Source of the DNA: Torreya grandis
Taxonomy: Eukaryota > Streptophyta > Pinopsida > Cupressales > Taxaceae
NCBI GenBank assembly: GCA_037957365.1
Contig: JARHVA010001427.1
Location: 1,450,001-1,514,000, forward strand
Reading direction: 5' to 3'
Length of the DNA: 64,000 nt
Numbering within the stretch: position 1 is the first letter of the stretch; each line of letters begins with the position of its first letter. Positions 12,470 to 23,829 of the stretch are shown here, one piece after another. The notes beneath the pieces are model-generated. The model was given only the letters and a program-made list of their open reading frames with translations. It had not been told where the DNA came from and did not search any database. The position numbers were made by a program, and so were the translations under genes.

Positions 12470-12860
12470 AATAACCTGATTAGCATGAATGAAACACATG
12501 CATCGATGCATTGTAGATGGAATTTCTTAGAGTTTTTTTATCCAAGGTCTACCAAGTAACATGTCCAAAAATCTTACACTAGGACCTATAGTGAATGGGG
12601 TGGTCATGCATGTAGGACCAACTTGTAATAGAATGAGTATCTCACCTAATTTAGTTTGACTATTTACATTGAATCTGTTGATAACTATGTTAGTCAGAGT
12701 GATATCCTACTCTGTATACCCCAAGTCTTGTAGCAGTGTCATAGTCCACATGTTAGGACTAGATCCATTATCAATTAGAACACTATGAATGGGATGATCA
12801 TGAATAAAAGCTCTGATGAAAATTGCATGATAATTTATGTCATCCTCAATAATATCTTAC
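12470..12860 (-). pseudogene. Element B retropepsin-type protease remnant
   Basis: Minus-strand translation gives an aspartic protease. The active-site region reads VLIDNGSSPN (about 12,757-12,777), with Asn where the usual motif has Thr/Ser, and the C-terminal flap-proximal signature reads MLLGRPW (12,542-12,562), followed by a PSTMH segment typical of Tat-lineage plant Ty3/gypsy proteases. In-frame stops occur after the DNGSS half and after the LGRPW motif, so it is dead. It normally processes the Gag-Pol polyprotein. It is separated from its gag only by the insertion of element 1. Confidence 0.85.
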
Positions 12861-12914
12861 TTGGAAAAGGAGATAAAAGGTTAAACTAAAAGGTTGGAAT
12901 GAAAGGTGCCAATT

Positions 12915-12919
12915 ATGTG
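12915..12919. repeat. Target-site duplication of element 1 (left copy)
   Basis: ATGTG immediately precedes the LTR start TGTAGACACC and is repeated exactly at 23,612-23,616 after the second LTR. Confidence 0.95.
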
Positions 12920-14236
12920 TGTAGACACCAATATCGTGTCAACCCCCCTTGGTCCCCTTCTAAACGTTAACACTCCTAACCCACACCTTATTAATTTAAA
13001 AACTAATTATTTTAAATTAATTACCTCACCACGACACCTCACCTAGACACCTCACCCTAAGACCATTTCTTAGCCTATGAGTCAGCCTAAGACTAAGTCC
13101 TCTAAATCCTAACTACCCATGACCTATTCTCACTCCATCTTAAATCCCTAACCAACTGCCATGCCTCATAAGCCTTTGTTTTGATCATTCTCTAATGGCA
13201 AAGGCACTTGGTAGGTGGAGAAATGGGCAAAGAGCTAAAAATAGCCCTTTTACCTATTCTTTCTCTGTCGATGTCGATCATACCTTGGTCTACGCTGATG
13301 GAATCACCAATGTTGGTTACATAAACCAAGCTCTAACATTGATCTGCCCCCACCTTTTTACACATTAATGCACACACTCTGAAACCTCAAGGACCAAAAC
13401 TCAACTATCATTCTCCTAGCTACTGAAGCTCTACACAAGTCATTCCAGAGACTGGATTGAAACATTGTACGAGGACCTCAACATCAGCCACAATGGGAAT
13501 AACCATTCTGACACCTCTAGTTCTTCACCTAATAGAGCTAAGTATTTTGGTTCTCATTTCAATATTTTAGAACACATTGTTAATTAGTTTCCATTTGATA
13601 TTTCTAAACACTGTCAAGAGGCCCAACTTCTTCTATGGAGGGGCTGAAAGGCCTTCCCCTTATTCTCACCCCCTTCTCACACCAATCCTCCACCTATACC
13701 CTTCCTCAGACCTCATTCACCTTCCCGTAACCCTGCACCAACCTCTAAACTTTTGAAAACCCCCTATGTAACCAAAAATTACTCTAAAAGCCATCTAAGG
13801 ACAACAACCCCTACCGACATCGATAACCTAACCGATGTCGGTGACATTTACCCAACTGACCTCGACAGACCTACCGACGTTGGTGACTATGACACACAGA
13901 CTATAGAGAACAGGTATGCGCTATCTATTTTTCTCTTTCTTAGTCATTTATCATTTCTTCTTTTAAAAAACTTTTTTCTTTAAATAGTGGACTGTCATCC
14001 CTTAGGGAGCTTTACGTTTCCATGACCGAGCGCGTAGCTTGGCAGTCCACCATATCCTCTTCTAACATCTTCTTTGTTCAGGTTTCATTCTTACTGCAGG
14101 TGTTTCCTCCATAGCCAAAGAGGAGCTCCCACAAAGCTTGGATACGGTGTGCACTAAATCTAGGTAACATCAAACCCAGACCTTTTAACCTTAGTTTCTT
14201 TCTTCTAAATGCAATAAGTGAAAATATAGAGAAACA
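12920..14236 (+). repeat. Element 1, 5' LTR
   Basis: Starts TGTAGACACCAATATCGTGT and ends ATAGAGAAACA. Near-identical to 22,296-23,611; many of the differences I can see are CG-to-TG/CA changes. It contains copies of the ACCGACATCGGT-like palindrome (13,268; 13,813; 13,831; 13,873), a TTTAAATA TATA-like box at 13,979 and the hairpin at 13,987-14,050. Confidence 0.95.
13987..14050 (+). promoter_or_regulatory. Hairpin-forming sequence in the element 1 5' LTR
   Basis: GTGGACTGTCA (13,987-13,997) pairs with TGGCAGTCCAC (14,040-14,050) over 11 positions with one G-T pair. The loop of about 42 nt includes AGCTTTACG and CGCGTAGCT, which can pair partly. The same structure is in the other LTR at 23,362-23,425. 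It lies just downstream of a TATA-like TTTAAATA, so it would fall near the start of the transcript. Confidence 0.5.
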
Positions 14237-14262
14237 TTCTAGCACACCCAGTGGGACCCTTG
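14237..14262 (+). other. Element 1 primer-binding-site region
   Basis: TTCTAGCACACCCAGTGGGA follows the 5' LTR directly. It resembles a CG-decayed form of tRNA-complementary sites such as TGGCGCCCAACGTGGGG (Lys type). The priming tRNA is therefore only a suggestion. Confidence 0.45.
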
Positions 14263-15338
14263 GAGTTTTCCTTGGGTTCATTCTTCTTCTTTTAAAAAAT
14301 CAAACTTTCATATAGATGCATTAGAAAAGTATTCTCTTCTTGCATCCTCTCTTCTATCTTTTTTGTTTCAAAAAGAAATCATTAGCAAAAGTTAAAAATA
14401 ACATCTCTTTTTCTTCTTATTACTTTTTGCATGCATCATAGAGTAGTGAAAAACTCATACTCTTTACCTCTTCTCCAATTGTTTGCATTTGAATAACATA
14501 TTTCTATTTGGGTTAAAAACTACTGCATTTCATTCTTGCTTGGATGCACACTTAGCCCACTTAGTAATTAAAGCATTATGAATGAATCATAGTGCACAAA
14601 TGTGACACAACCAAACCACAATCACTTCAAATCAAACACATAAACTTACTTGAAACAAGGCCCATCTAGGATTTCATCACCTAGCGGATACCTTACCCCA
14701 CTTGGTGATCCTACTTGGATTTTACCACCAAGAGGAGGACCCACTCTGTTCTTTGGTAGATTATAAACTATAGGGAAGGTATATTTTGGCTAAGCGGCCC
14801 AGCTCGGCTCTGGGTTTGTGAAGTGAAGGGAGCAAGCCCCAGCACCAGGCCACATACTGACCCTAATACAAATATCTTTGAGCACCATAACACAACCTGA
14901 AACCAACCATAAACTTCCTCTCTAGGACCCATTCTACAAGCCCAACTCCCAACATATTCTATTAAGGCATAAGCCACCACAACTTTAAAACTCATTCCTA
15001 GGAATCTAACATTTTAGAGGTTGCTTGCCTAATCATCTATTCTGCTATTTTTATGAGTGTTTGATTTGGTAAGGTCATACCATTCTGAAGTCCAAAACAA
15101 CTTAGAATATCTTCTTCTTCCAAAAACTATCAATTTTCTATGTTTCTAGAATTACATAGAAACCGACATCAGTTTCTCCACCGACATCGGAAACATTTTC
15201 TAACCAATATCGGTTAAACAACTGACATCGGTCACTGTCAATAATTAAATAAAAAAATTTCCAAACAGCAAGCTTAAAACCCAAATTTCTTGTTGTTTAA
15301 CACAAATTCTAGTTTTTTGAAACTAAAACACATAGTTT
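14263..15338 (+). other. Element 1 leader, non-coding
   Basis: Region between primer site and gag. No frame of interest; the minus-strand frames at 14,078-14,281 and 14,768-14,995 have no recognisable domain. It carries a second cluster of the 12-bp palindromic motif at 15,162, 15,180, 15,203 and 15,221. Confidence 0.6.
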
Positions 15339-18300
15339 TTGGAACCTGAACCCCTTTTGCCTTGGATGGTCCTTACACACAATCAAGCCAAATCTCTTGT
15401 TGACCACACAAGTCAACAGCCACTCCCACCTTCACCCTTCATGCCAAGTCATCTAATGGAGTATAATTCAGACACCGAGCATACTCCTATCCAACCTACC
15501 CCTAATCAACCTCCTATCGTTCCCAAAGGGGATCAAGATTTTGAGAGATTCCTTGACCACAATGTCAAGGCTCTCTAACATTATCTTGCTAGAAGCCAAA
15601 TGTGAGATCCTTTGGGTAACCCTATTTATGGGATGCCAACTTCTTTGGTTGAAGTGGTAATAATATCAACAACATCCACTACCCAACCTATGGTCACTCA
15701 GGCCACTACCTCAACTACTAACCTAACCATGGCTAATGTTCAAGATTTGGCCTCCCCTTCTATCCTTTCTTTCCCTACCTCCATCAAGGTTTTCATACCC
15801 CCTCAACTACAAACAATTTAACCAAGTTTGACACCTTTCCAAAACTTGATTGTCTCTATCCCATCCACTCTTGCACCTATAAACATGAGAGTGACCACTT
15901 ATCCTTTAACTAGTATCGCTACCATTCAACCACCCTTGGTGGCATCTAGTCAAGTTGTGCCCCCCAACTTCGCATTATAAGCCCTTGTGGCCTCAACATT
16001 GGCCCCTATGATGAACTATCAGTATGTTGCACCTACACAAATGCAACCAAGTATGTCATACACCCCTTCCAATTCCTTCTAAGTACCTTATAACTTAGGG
16101 GGTGCCCCTCATGCCAATCCATTTGCCAATGTAATTAAGATGCTGATGGATAAGATGTCCAACCTTGAGACATCTATTTTAGGTTTGAGGAGTGTTCTTT
16201 TGTATGAACAAATCTATAACAAACCTATCCACCCTTCAGTTCCTATTTGAACATACCCTAGCCAATGGGAACTCCCAAAATTTACTCACTTTCAAATTAA
16301 AGAGGAACCACAACAACATCTGTGAGAATTTATACATGCTTGCTACCTCATAGCGCATGATGATGCGTTATTACTTCACACATTCCCTATGTCACTTTCT
16401 GGCACCACCCTTGACTAGTATAGCTCCATTCCCAATCATTCTCTCTTCACCTTCATTCAACTCACTTAGTTATTCCACGATCATTTCTCAATCAATATTA
16501 CCAAGAAGGTTTCCATCACAGACCTTTATTCCATTAGACAATTTGAGGATGAGTCAATAGCAGACTTCATCACCCGTTAGAGAAGTTTGATCAACCAAAT
16601 CTCCTTCTCACTACCCCAACCTGAGCTCATTGAGCTCTTTTCAAGAGCATGTGCCAAGCACATCTCATCCACTCTGTGGGTTTAAATTTTCTACACATTT
16701 GATGAAGCTTTCATTATGGCCCAAAATCTTGAACTCTGTGCAATCAAAGAAGACAAAGTCAAATTGTGTAACAAAAATACCAACACAAAAACCAATGACC
16801 TTTCTTATTCCCACCCCAAGTCCAAGGGATCAGTGAATGATGTGGTCTTTAGGTCACCATCTTCTACCACAACCAACCAATCTCAGCCCTCCACTTCGCA
16901 AAACATCATAAGATAATTCTAACAATGGTATGAACAGCGATGATACACTCTAATAAGAGAATTGTATGCTTCTAAATTAGATAAATTAGTGAAGCAGGGA
17001 GTCCTCAACCTCCCTCAAATTTGACCACCTATCCAATTTGACCCCTCATAAGCTATCCCTACATGGTATAGGGAAAATGACTTTTGTAACTATCATCGTG
17101 TCAAGGGTCATGACACAAATAATTGTAAAACTCTAAAAAACATTGTTCAAGACATCTTAGACAAAGGGGACCTTATTTTGGATAACCCTAATGCATCAGC
17201 CAACCAAAACATGGATGTCTTTAGGCAACTATTTCCTAACCATCCCCCAAGTCAAAACAATGTTCAGACCATGGTTGATGACCCTCAAGAATGCAACATA
17301 TGCACGGTTGACATGGTCTTTCCTTTCATTCCTAACCAACCTCTCCCACAATCTGAAGAGATTAGTCAACCCATTTCTCCACCACAGTTAGAAGATCCTA
17401 TTTTGCCCATACCATCCCCACACAATAAATATCTCCCTTTGCCTCACCCTCTTCCTCGCATGGATGAACCCACTTCACCTGTATCACCCCCACAATATCA
17501 AGCACCTCCTCTACCCATTATTCTACCTCATGAGGATCTTGTATTACCTATTCCTCTTACCCCCACCTTCCCACTTCTTCTACCATTAGAATAAATTACC
17601 ATTCATACCCCATGCCCTCATGTAGAAGGGGCCATCATCCCTCTACTTCAGCCTTTATAAGAATCTTCCTCTCCTATTTTTCCTCCACTGATGGAGGATA
17701 GTCCTCCATCCACCCCCCTTTCACACGTAGGAGACTCTACTTTGACCTCTCCCATATTAGAGGATGCTTTGACGATACCAACGTTGGTGGCCCCACCCTT
17801 ATCCTTCTTATCACCAATGGAGGATCATACTTTCCCCACTCCTAGACCACACATGGAAGGCATGATCATCCCTACGCTCTACTCTCTTAAAGAGCCAAAT
17901 TCTCCAATCCCTTATCCACCAAGAGAAGAACTCACCACCTCACCCACTTTAGCTGAGGAAGATCCAGTGATGGTTCTCTCTCGCCTTTGGCCCGTGATCA
18001 TTGCGTACAACATGTTTTCGCTCTCGCAATCACCCAAATCCTATAAAGGACTGACTGTAAGGCCTCATGTGATGTCATCTAAACCCTTCTCTCAATTGGC
18101 AAAAAACTTAAGATTCCTCCATTCTAGGAAGCTAGAACATGAGGTGCTATGGGAGTGACTTAAGGCTCCTTATATTACACATATCGCTTCACCTTATACT
18201 GCCAACCCTTCTATGATAATTTACCCCAAAGTCTCTGATGAGAATCAGGGTTTCACTTCTAAATCATCAAAAGCTCAGCCTTCCATGTCTGAATCCAAAC

Positions 18301-19497
18301 TCTTGCAGGTGTCCACCATGCTGAAATAGATTAGATCTCTCAGTGTTTGCCCTGTATCAAACCTCACTCACCCACAAGTGAAGGTAGATTTGAACCTCAC
18401 CCTACATAGTAGTGGTCCCCATACCATACTAAAGAAGGCTGCTAAACCACGTCAGTCTACTCCTCCCCCACCTTCACCATTAACCTCTATCTTGGGTCCA
18501 CATCCTTCCACTTTAACAAGATTGCTCCCTATTCCAACACCTCACAAAAACAAACCACCTCCATTACTCCCTCTACCCCTCAAAAGCAAATTTCCACCAA
18601 GAAATTTGAAAACTCTCATCAAGAAAGTGTCATCTACACGTGTGGACACACCACCAACCAAAAAGGTGGTATGAAAAACTCTCCCTACAACTCCTAAATA
18701 GAAGTTATTAACCCCTACTGCAATAATGAGTGCAGACCCATTAGTGGGCTCTTATGCTTTGTTATTATGCTAATTGTTGTAGTCTTCTAGCATCGTTCTC
18801 CTGCTTATTAAGCCATACCAACCTCTCAAATCAAAACCATCTTGGTTCAATGATACTCAAATCTACTTATACCATCGCACACCTAGGCATGATATTGAGT
18901 GTTGTTGTGCCCTTAAGGTTGTCATTCACCAACACCTGGAAAAGGACACCCTTCTCATTGAGGATTCTCTTGACCACCTTTGTGACAAATTACTAACACC
19001 ATCACATGCCTCCCAAGCCTTCTCACTTGAATCAAGATCTCAATGTGAGATTATGGTCCCTCTACCACCTTCTCCCCCTTTATTCGAAATCAACACTATT
19101 AATGTGGCCACCAAGTCCCAAACCCTAAAGGATAAAGGAAAAGAGTAGGTTTTTATCCCATGGACATATCCATTTGCCAAGCCCTCTCAACCACCAAAGC
19201 CCAAGATTTCTATCTTGGGCACATCTCAACCAACATCTTCAGAGGCAATTCATGACTCCATGGTGAAACAACTTCACCAAACCCCTATGAAGATGTCTTT
19301 GTATGACCTAATTCAAATCTCTCTATAGCATTGCCAAGCCTTGACCAAAGCCTTACAGGTAGTGGAGGTCCAACTTGAAGATCCCCAACCACTAGCTGCT
19401 TTAGTGAAATCATTACCCACCATTGCCTCCATCACCTTTAGTGATTCTGAGATTCCAGACTATAACCTGGAAGATCAGGATCCCACCCTCTCAAACT
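15339..19497 (+). pseudogene. Element 1 gag polyprotein (long, proline-rich, degenerate)
   Basis: One reading frame can be followed from the ATG at 15,339 to about 19,497 despite around a dozen stops; all coding-looking segments (15,339, 15,612, 16,263, 17,178, 17,691, 18,378, 18,843 and 19,281) are in this same frame. In order: a Pro/Thr-rich N-terminus; a Retrotrans_gag capsid-like region (about 16,250-16,730, with ESIADFITR near its middle); a zinc knuckle CNYHRVKGHDTNNC (17,085-17,126), which is CX2HX4HX4C instead of the usual CX2CX4HX4C; a Pro-rich stretch of over 500 codons; a second knuckle-like YHRTPRHDIECC (about 18,870); then a TPMKMSLYDL...ITFSDSEIP segment as seen just before the protease in Tat-like elements. 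Gag forms the virus-like particle and binds the RNA. Confidence 0.85.
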
Positions 19498-19499
19498 AA

Positions 19500-19775
19500 G
19501 CCTATCAGGCAAAAGCTTCACAATATTCATCCTCGCATCACACTCCTTATCTAAGATGAGCTTCAACATCTTCTCTCCATCTCATTTATCCAACCCATTG
19601 ATTATCCACAATGGGTGTTAAACATTGTCCCTGTTACAAAATCAACAGGGGGAATTTGAATTTATACTGACTATCACGACCTCAACCTAGCTTGCCCAAA
19701 GGATGACTTTCCTTTGCCAAGCATCAACCAACTTGTTGATCTCCTTACATGGCATGTTCTCTAATGATGACTTTC
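19500..19775 (+). pseudogene. Element 1 reverse transcriptase N-terminal stub
   Basis: In a different frame from gag, the translation reads RQKLHNIHPRI, then PQWVLNIVPVTK, and YHDLNLACPKDDFPLPSI. These are hallmark blocks of the start of a Ty3/gypsy reverse transcriptase (PEWxANIVPVxKKDG and DFRDLNxACPKDDFPLP). The frame then collapses. The protease that should lie between gag and here is absent, and the catalytic YxDD block downstream is missing, indicating deletions at both edges. Confidence 0.85.
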
Positions 19776-19854
19776 ATCAAGATCGATTAACAAAACTCAA
19801 GTTACTCGACTAACATCATCTTGCCACTCTTAATCATCTTTATATCTACCAAGA

Positions 19855-20095
19855 TCACATCAAGCATGCCTACAACAAAAATCTGAAAGAGTGAGATTTC
19901 AAAATCAGAGATCTCATCCTTAAAGAAAACCAACACATGAATAATATGGAAAGAAGCAAATGAGGCAAGTTTTCTCCTAATTGGCTTAGACCTTATATAA
20001 TAACACACAAGTATGGATCAGGCACTTATCATATGTCTTCTCTCGAAGGTCGGCTAGAACCTGAGCCCTTTAATGCCTTGCATCTATGATCATTC
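19855..20095 (+). pseudogene. Element 1 integrase C-terminal remnant
   Basis: The translation contains KHAYNKNLKE, DFKIRDLILKEN, GKFSPNWLRPYII and YHMSSLEG segments, matching the C-terminal end of Ty3/gypsy integrase (AYNKKVRxRxFKVGDLVL...GKFxPNWEGPYxV). The zinc-finger and DDE core are missing, so some 2-3 kb of pol was lost between about 19,775 and 19,855. One stop interrupts it after KNLKE. Confidence 0.85.
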
Positions 20096-22280
20096 TACTA
20101 TTAACCAAGTAATAATTCACTTGATCTTTAACTTAAGCTCGTCCCTTGAGCAACCCCCCTCATCCTCATTCTTATTCCTTTCAACCCTTTTTCCCTACAA
20201 AAATTAGTTAACCATTTTTGCATTAATGCTTTGTCCTAATAAAAGGGAAACCCTTAAACCTCTATAGTCTAGTTCATGACTAAAAGTTTAGTTAACAAAA
20301 AAACATAAAACTGGGATGCCTAACAAAATATTAAAAGGTCATAAATTATCAATGTAGACTGCTCCCTTGAAGGATAGCTGCATTATTGTTGTAATTAATA
20401 GACTGCTCCCTTGAAGGATAGCTATTCAAATAAATCAAAACAATACAAATCAAAATATAGACCACTCCCTCAAAGGATGGCTATGCCCAAATTTTTCTAC
20501 AAAAACAACACCTTCTCAGAAGCTTCCCGCATTGATCAGCTTTACATGACCACAAAACAAAACAACATCCCCAAGTAGACTTCCCGCATTGATTAGTCTA
20601 CAAAAAAAAAATTGACTAACAAACTATTAAGTCATGGACTTGCCTATAGTCATTCTTAAGGTCACCTATAAAAAGGGCAAAGTTATCCCTGCTAAAAAAG
20701 GTTACGCTATCCTCACATATCACATAGTCACACCTATTACCATAAAATACTCAAGGGATTTTGAGCTCACTTAAACATCAAGTGATTAGAATACTTCTTT
20801 AACAAAAACCAATGGTCAATGACGTAATGCATGAATGGGGCTTTTGTTTCCAAAAACCCTATCTATGTTATCATTATGGTCCTTGTCAACGAAAGAGCAA
20901 CGCACCTTTCACTTCTTACACACCTTCATCACATGCAACCAAAACATTTTCTAACCACTAACATAACATCATGATTTATTTAATGCAAATACCAATTTGT
21001 GTTATATAAATTATCATAGCCCATTCACATTAGTTTCTATGGAAAACAATACACATGGAAACTATCAACCAAACACAATTTATGTCAAGCATATACCATC
21101 ACCAATATGGAAACCTGTTGAAGCATAAATAAACTCATTTCATTTTTAGCATATACCATCACCAATATGGAAAATTGCTAAGGATGAAAAACCACATAAC
21201 CTATGTTATATCATACACCATCACACAATATGGAAAAGGCTATAACATCATCATACACTCATCATTTCAAGCATGTACCATCAAACATATGGGAAGTGCT
21301 AAAAACACTAACATAACCAAAACAACTATCAACCTCTTTGACTCTTCTTCCCTTCTTGGGAGAACTACATTGGCCTGAGGCATTTAAAATAGGGGCTATG
21401 TAGGTAGCACTCAATTGACATGGGGTCTTCTAAGGTTAGCTCGGCCATTCGTTCATTTGTCTACCTAATGGACCAACTATCTAAACCCTAGGCTCACTGT
21501 CTATCCTAAACTACCTCATTTTTAGTCTTTCCAGCCCTGACACTATAGAAGTCACCTTAGACTTCTCATAGGGCATGTTGGAGATCACATACATCTCCCT
21601 AACCACAATAGACAACATTCAAGATCACTTATAACTCAGCCTGACTCGACAAATGACCTTGGAGATCACGATTATCTCCTTAGACCACGACCACTTTCGA
21701 GACAACTTTGCTTTGGTTGTTTTGATTGCATATGCTACCTCACAAATAGTTAGCAAATTATATGCACCCCTCACACCTATTGTCAAATTACAACCAAGTT
21801 GATCCCCAATATCTGTGACATTTTTGTGTTTTTTAGGAGCACTTCCTAGCCTGGATACTTGGAACATGATGCCCATTGGAGCTACAGCTTTGATCAATTT
21901 AACCCAATCAGATACCACTAATAAGTTGGGGAATGGTTACTTCAATTTTAGTCCTCCTTAACCATTGGAGCTATAGCTTTGATCATTTAACCTAATTAGC
22001 TACCACTAATAATCTTGGGATTGATTAGTTCAATTTTAGTCCTCCTCAACCTTGCCTGTGACAATTTGACCTACCTATCAAGTGAAGTGGCATATGCACA
22101 ATCTCAACTATTGCAGCATTCACATTCCAACCTCACCCTACCCATCCATTGCCTATCAAATTGTCACCTGATTTTGGATTACCTTCTCTCGATTCCCACT
22201 TTGAGGGGGAATACCTCATCCCATACTTGGGGCAACCTACATCTATTTTTGTCTTGCAGTTCATTATGACAAACCACAAG
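20096..22280 (+). other. Element 1 3' untranslated region with short tandem repeats
   Basis: About 2.2 kb without a recognisable product. It contains short direct repeats: GACTGCTCCCTTGAAGGATA at about 20,357 and 20,401 with a variant at 20,460; CTTCCCGCATTGAT at 20,523 and 20,581; a four-copy CATATACCATCACCAATATGG family near 21,090, 21,150, 21,210 and 21,280; and an 88-bp tandem duplication at 21,878-22,055. Open frames here (21,625-21,918 minus and others) show no known motif. Confidence 0.7.
21878..22055. repeat. 88-bp tandem duplication near the 3' end of element 1
   Basis: GGAGCTACAGCTTTGATCAA at about 21,878 recurs as GGAGCTATAGCTTTGATCAT at about 21,966, and both units continue through CTACCACTAATAA- and TTCAATTTTAGTCCTCCT-type blocks in the same order. 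Confidence 0.8.
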
Positions 22281-22295
22281 ACAAAAAGGGGAAAA
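22281..22295 (+). other. Element 1 polypurine tract
   Basis: ACAAAAAGGGGAAAA immediately precedes the 3' LTR start TGTAGACACC. It agrees with the plus orientation of gag and pol. Confidence 0.9.
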
Positions 22296-23611
22296 TGTAG
22301 ACACCAATATCATGTCAACCCCCCTTGGTCCCCTTATAAATGTTAACACTCCTAACCCACACCTTATTAATTTAAAAACTACTTATTTTAAATTAATTAC
22401 CTCACCATGACACCTCACCTAGACACCTTGCCCTAAGACCATTTCTTAGCCTATGAGTCAGCCTAAGACTAAATCCTCCAAATCTTAACTACCCATGACC
22501 TATTCTCACTCCATCTTAACTCCCTAACCAACTCTCATGCCTCATAAGCCTTTGTTTTGATCATTCTCCAATGGCAAAGGCACTTGGCAGGTGGAGAAAT
22601 GGGCAAAGAGCTAAAAATAGCCCTTTTACCTATTCTTTCTCTACTGACATCGGTCATACCTCAACCGACGCCGGTGGGATTGCCAATGTTGATTACATAA
22701 ACCAAGCTCTAACATTTAGTTGCCCCTACCTTTTGCACATTAATGTGCACACTCTGAGACCTCAAGGACCAGAACTCGACTATCATTCTCCTGGATACCA
22801 AATTTCTACACAAGTCATTCTAGAGTCTAGATTGAAACATTGTACGAGGACCTCAACATCAGCCATAATAGGAATAAGCATTCTGACACCTCTAGTTCTT
22901 TACCTAATAGAGCTAATTATTCTGGTTCTCATTTTAGTATTTTAGAACACATTGTTAATTAGTTTCCATTTGATATTTCTAACCACTACCAAGAGGCCCG
23001 ACTTCCTCTATGGAGGGGCTGAAAGGCCTTCCCCTTGTTCTCACCCCATTCTCCCACCAATCCTCCACCTATACCCTTCCTCAGACCTCATTCACCTTCC
23101 CGCAACCCTGCACTAACCTCTAAACTTTTGGAAACCCCCTGTGTAACCCAAAATTATTCTAAAATCCATCTAAGGACAACAACCCCTACCGACATCAGCA
23201 ACCTAACTGACATCGGTGACATTTACCCAACCAACCTCGATAGACCTACTGATGTCAGCGACTGTGACACACAGAATATAGAGAATATGTACGTGCTATC
23301 TATTTTTCTCTTTCTTCATCATTTATCATTTCTTCTTTTACAAAACTCTTTTCTTTAAATAGTGGACTGTCATCCCTTAGGGAGCTTTACGCTTCTGGGA
23401 CCGAGCGTGTAGCTTGGCAGTCCACCATATCCTCTTCTAACATCTTCTTTGTTCAAGTTTCATTCTTTCTACAGGTGTTTCCTCCACAACCAAAGAGGAG
23501 CTCCCACAAAGCTTGGATATGGTGCACACTAAATTCGGTTAACATCAAACCCAGACCTTTTAACCTTAGTTTCTTTCTTCTGAATGCAATAAGTGAAAAT
23601 ATAGAGAAACA
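22296..23611 (+). repeat. Element 1, 3' LTR
   Basis: Partner of 12,920-14,236, ending ATAGAGAAACA and followed by ATGTG. Here the palindromic motif appears as ACTGACATCGGT (22,643), ACCGACGCCGGT (22,664), ACCGACATCAGC (23,188) and ACTGACATCGGT (23,206). Hairpin arms lie at 23,362-23,372 and 23,415-23,425. Confidence 0.95.
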
Positions 23612-23616
23612 ATGTG
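23612..23616. repeat. Target-site duplication of element 1 (right copy)
   Basis: ATGTG, identical to 12,915-12,919. Confidence 0.95.
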
Positions 23617-23829
23617 GCTCAATGGATGTGAATCAGCTATTGGTTCCCTATATGTATCTGGTGGAGGATGTGCCTAATATGCATGATGTACACCTGATGT
23701 GTCATGTACCTCTATATTTCTATGTTATGAAAATGGATCTAAAAAGATTTAAAGTGACTTATCTTGCATTGGTTTGGCCTAAGGAGGCTCAACAAAAGTG
23801 CCTAGATCAATCTAGTTGGCATCAATTAA

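Larger units (their letters stand above)
12920..23611 (+). mobile_element. Element 1: Tat-like Ty3/gypsy retrotransposon, internally deleted
   Basis: A 10,692-bp element with 1,317- and 1,316-bp LTRs (TGTAGACACC...GAGAAACA), perfect ATGTG target duplications, a primer-site-like sequence at 14,237, and an AAAAAGGGGAAAA polypurine tract before the right LTR. The internal region holds a very long gag frame (15,339 to about 19,497), a short reverse transcriptase stub (about 19,500-19,775) and the integrase C-terminus (about 19,855-20,090). Protease, most of RT, RNase H and the integrase core are missing, so it could only have moved in trans. It is the innermost and apparently youngest insertion of the left nest. 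Confidence 0.95.

Noticed and set aside
22571..23358. Open frames in the 3' LTR of element 1 (124 and 107 codons)
   Set aside because: They lie inside a defined LTR. The partial copy in the 5' LTR (13,753-13,983) overlaps the frame, but no domain or start context is conserved.
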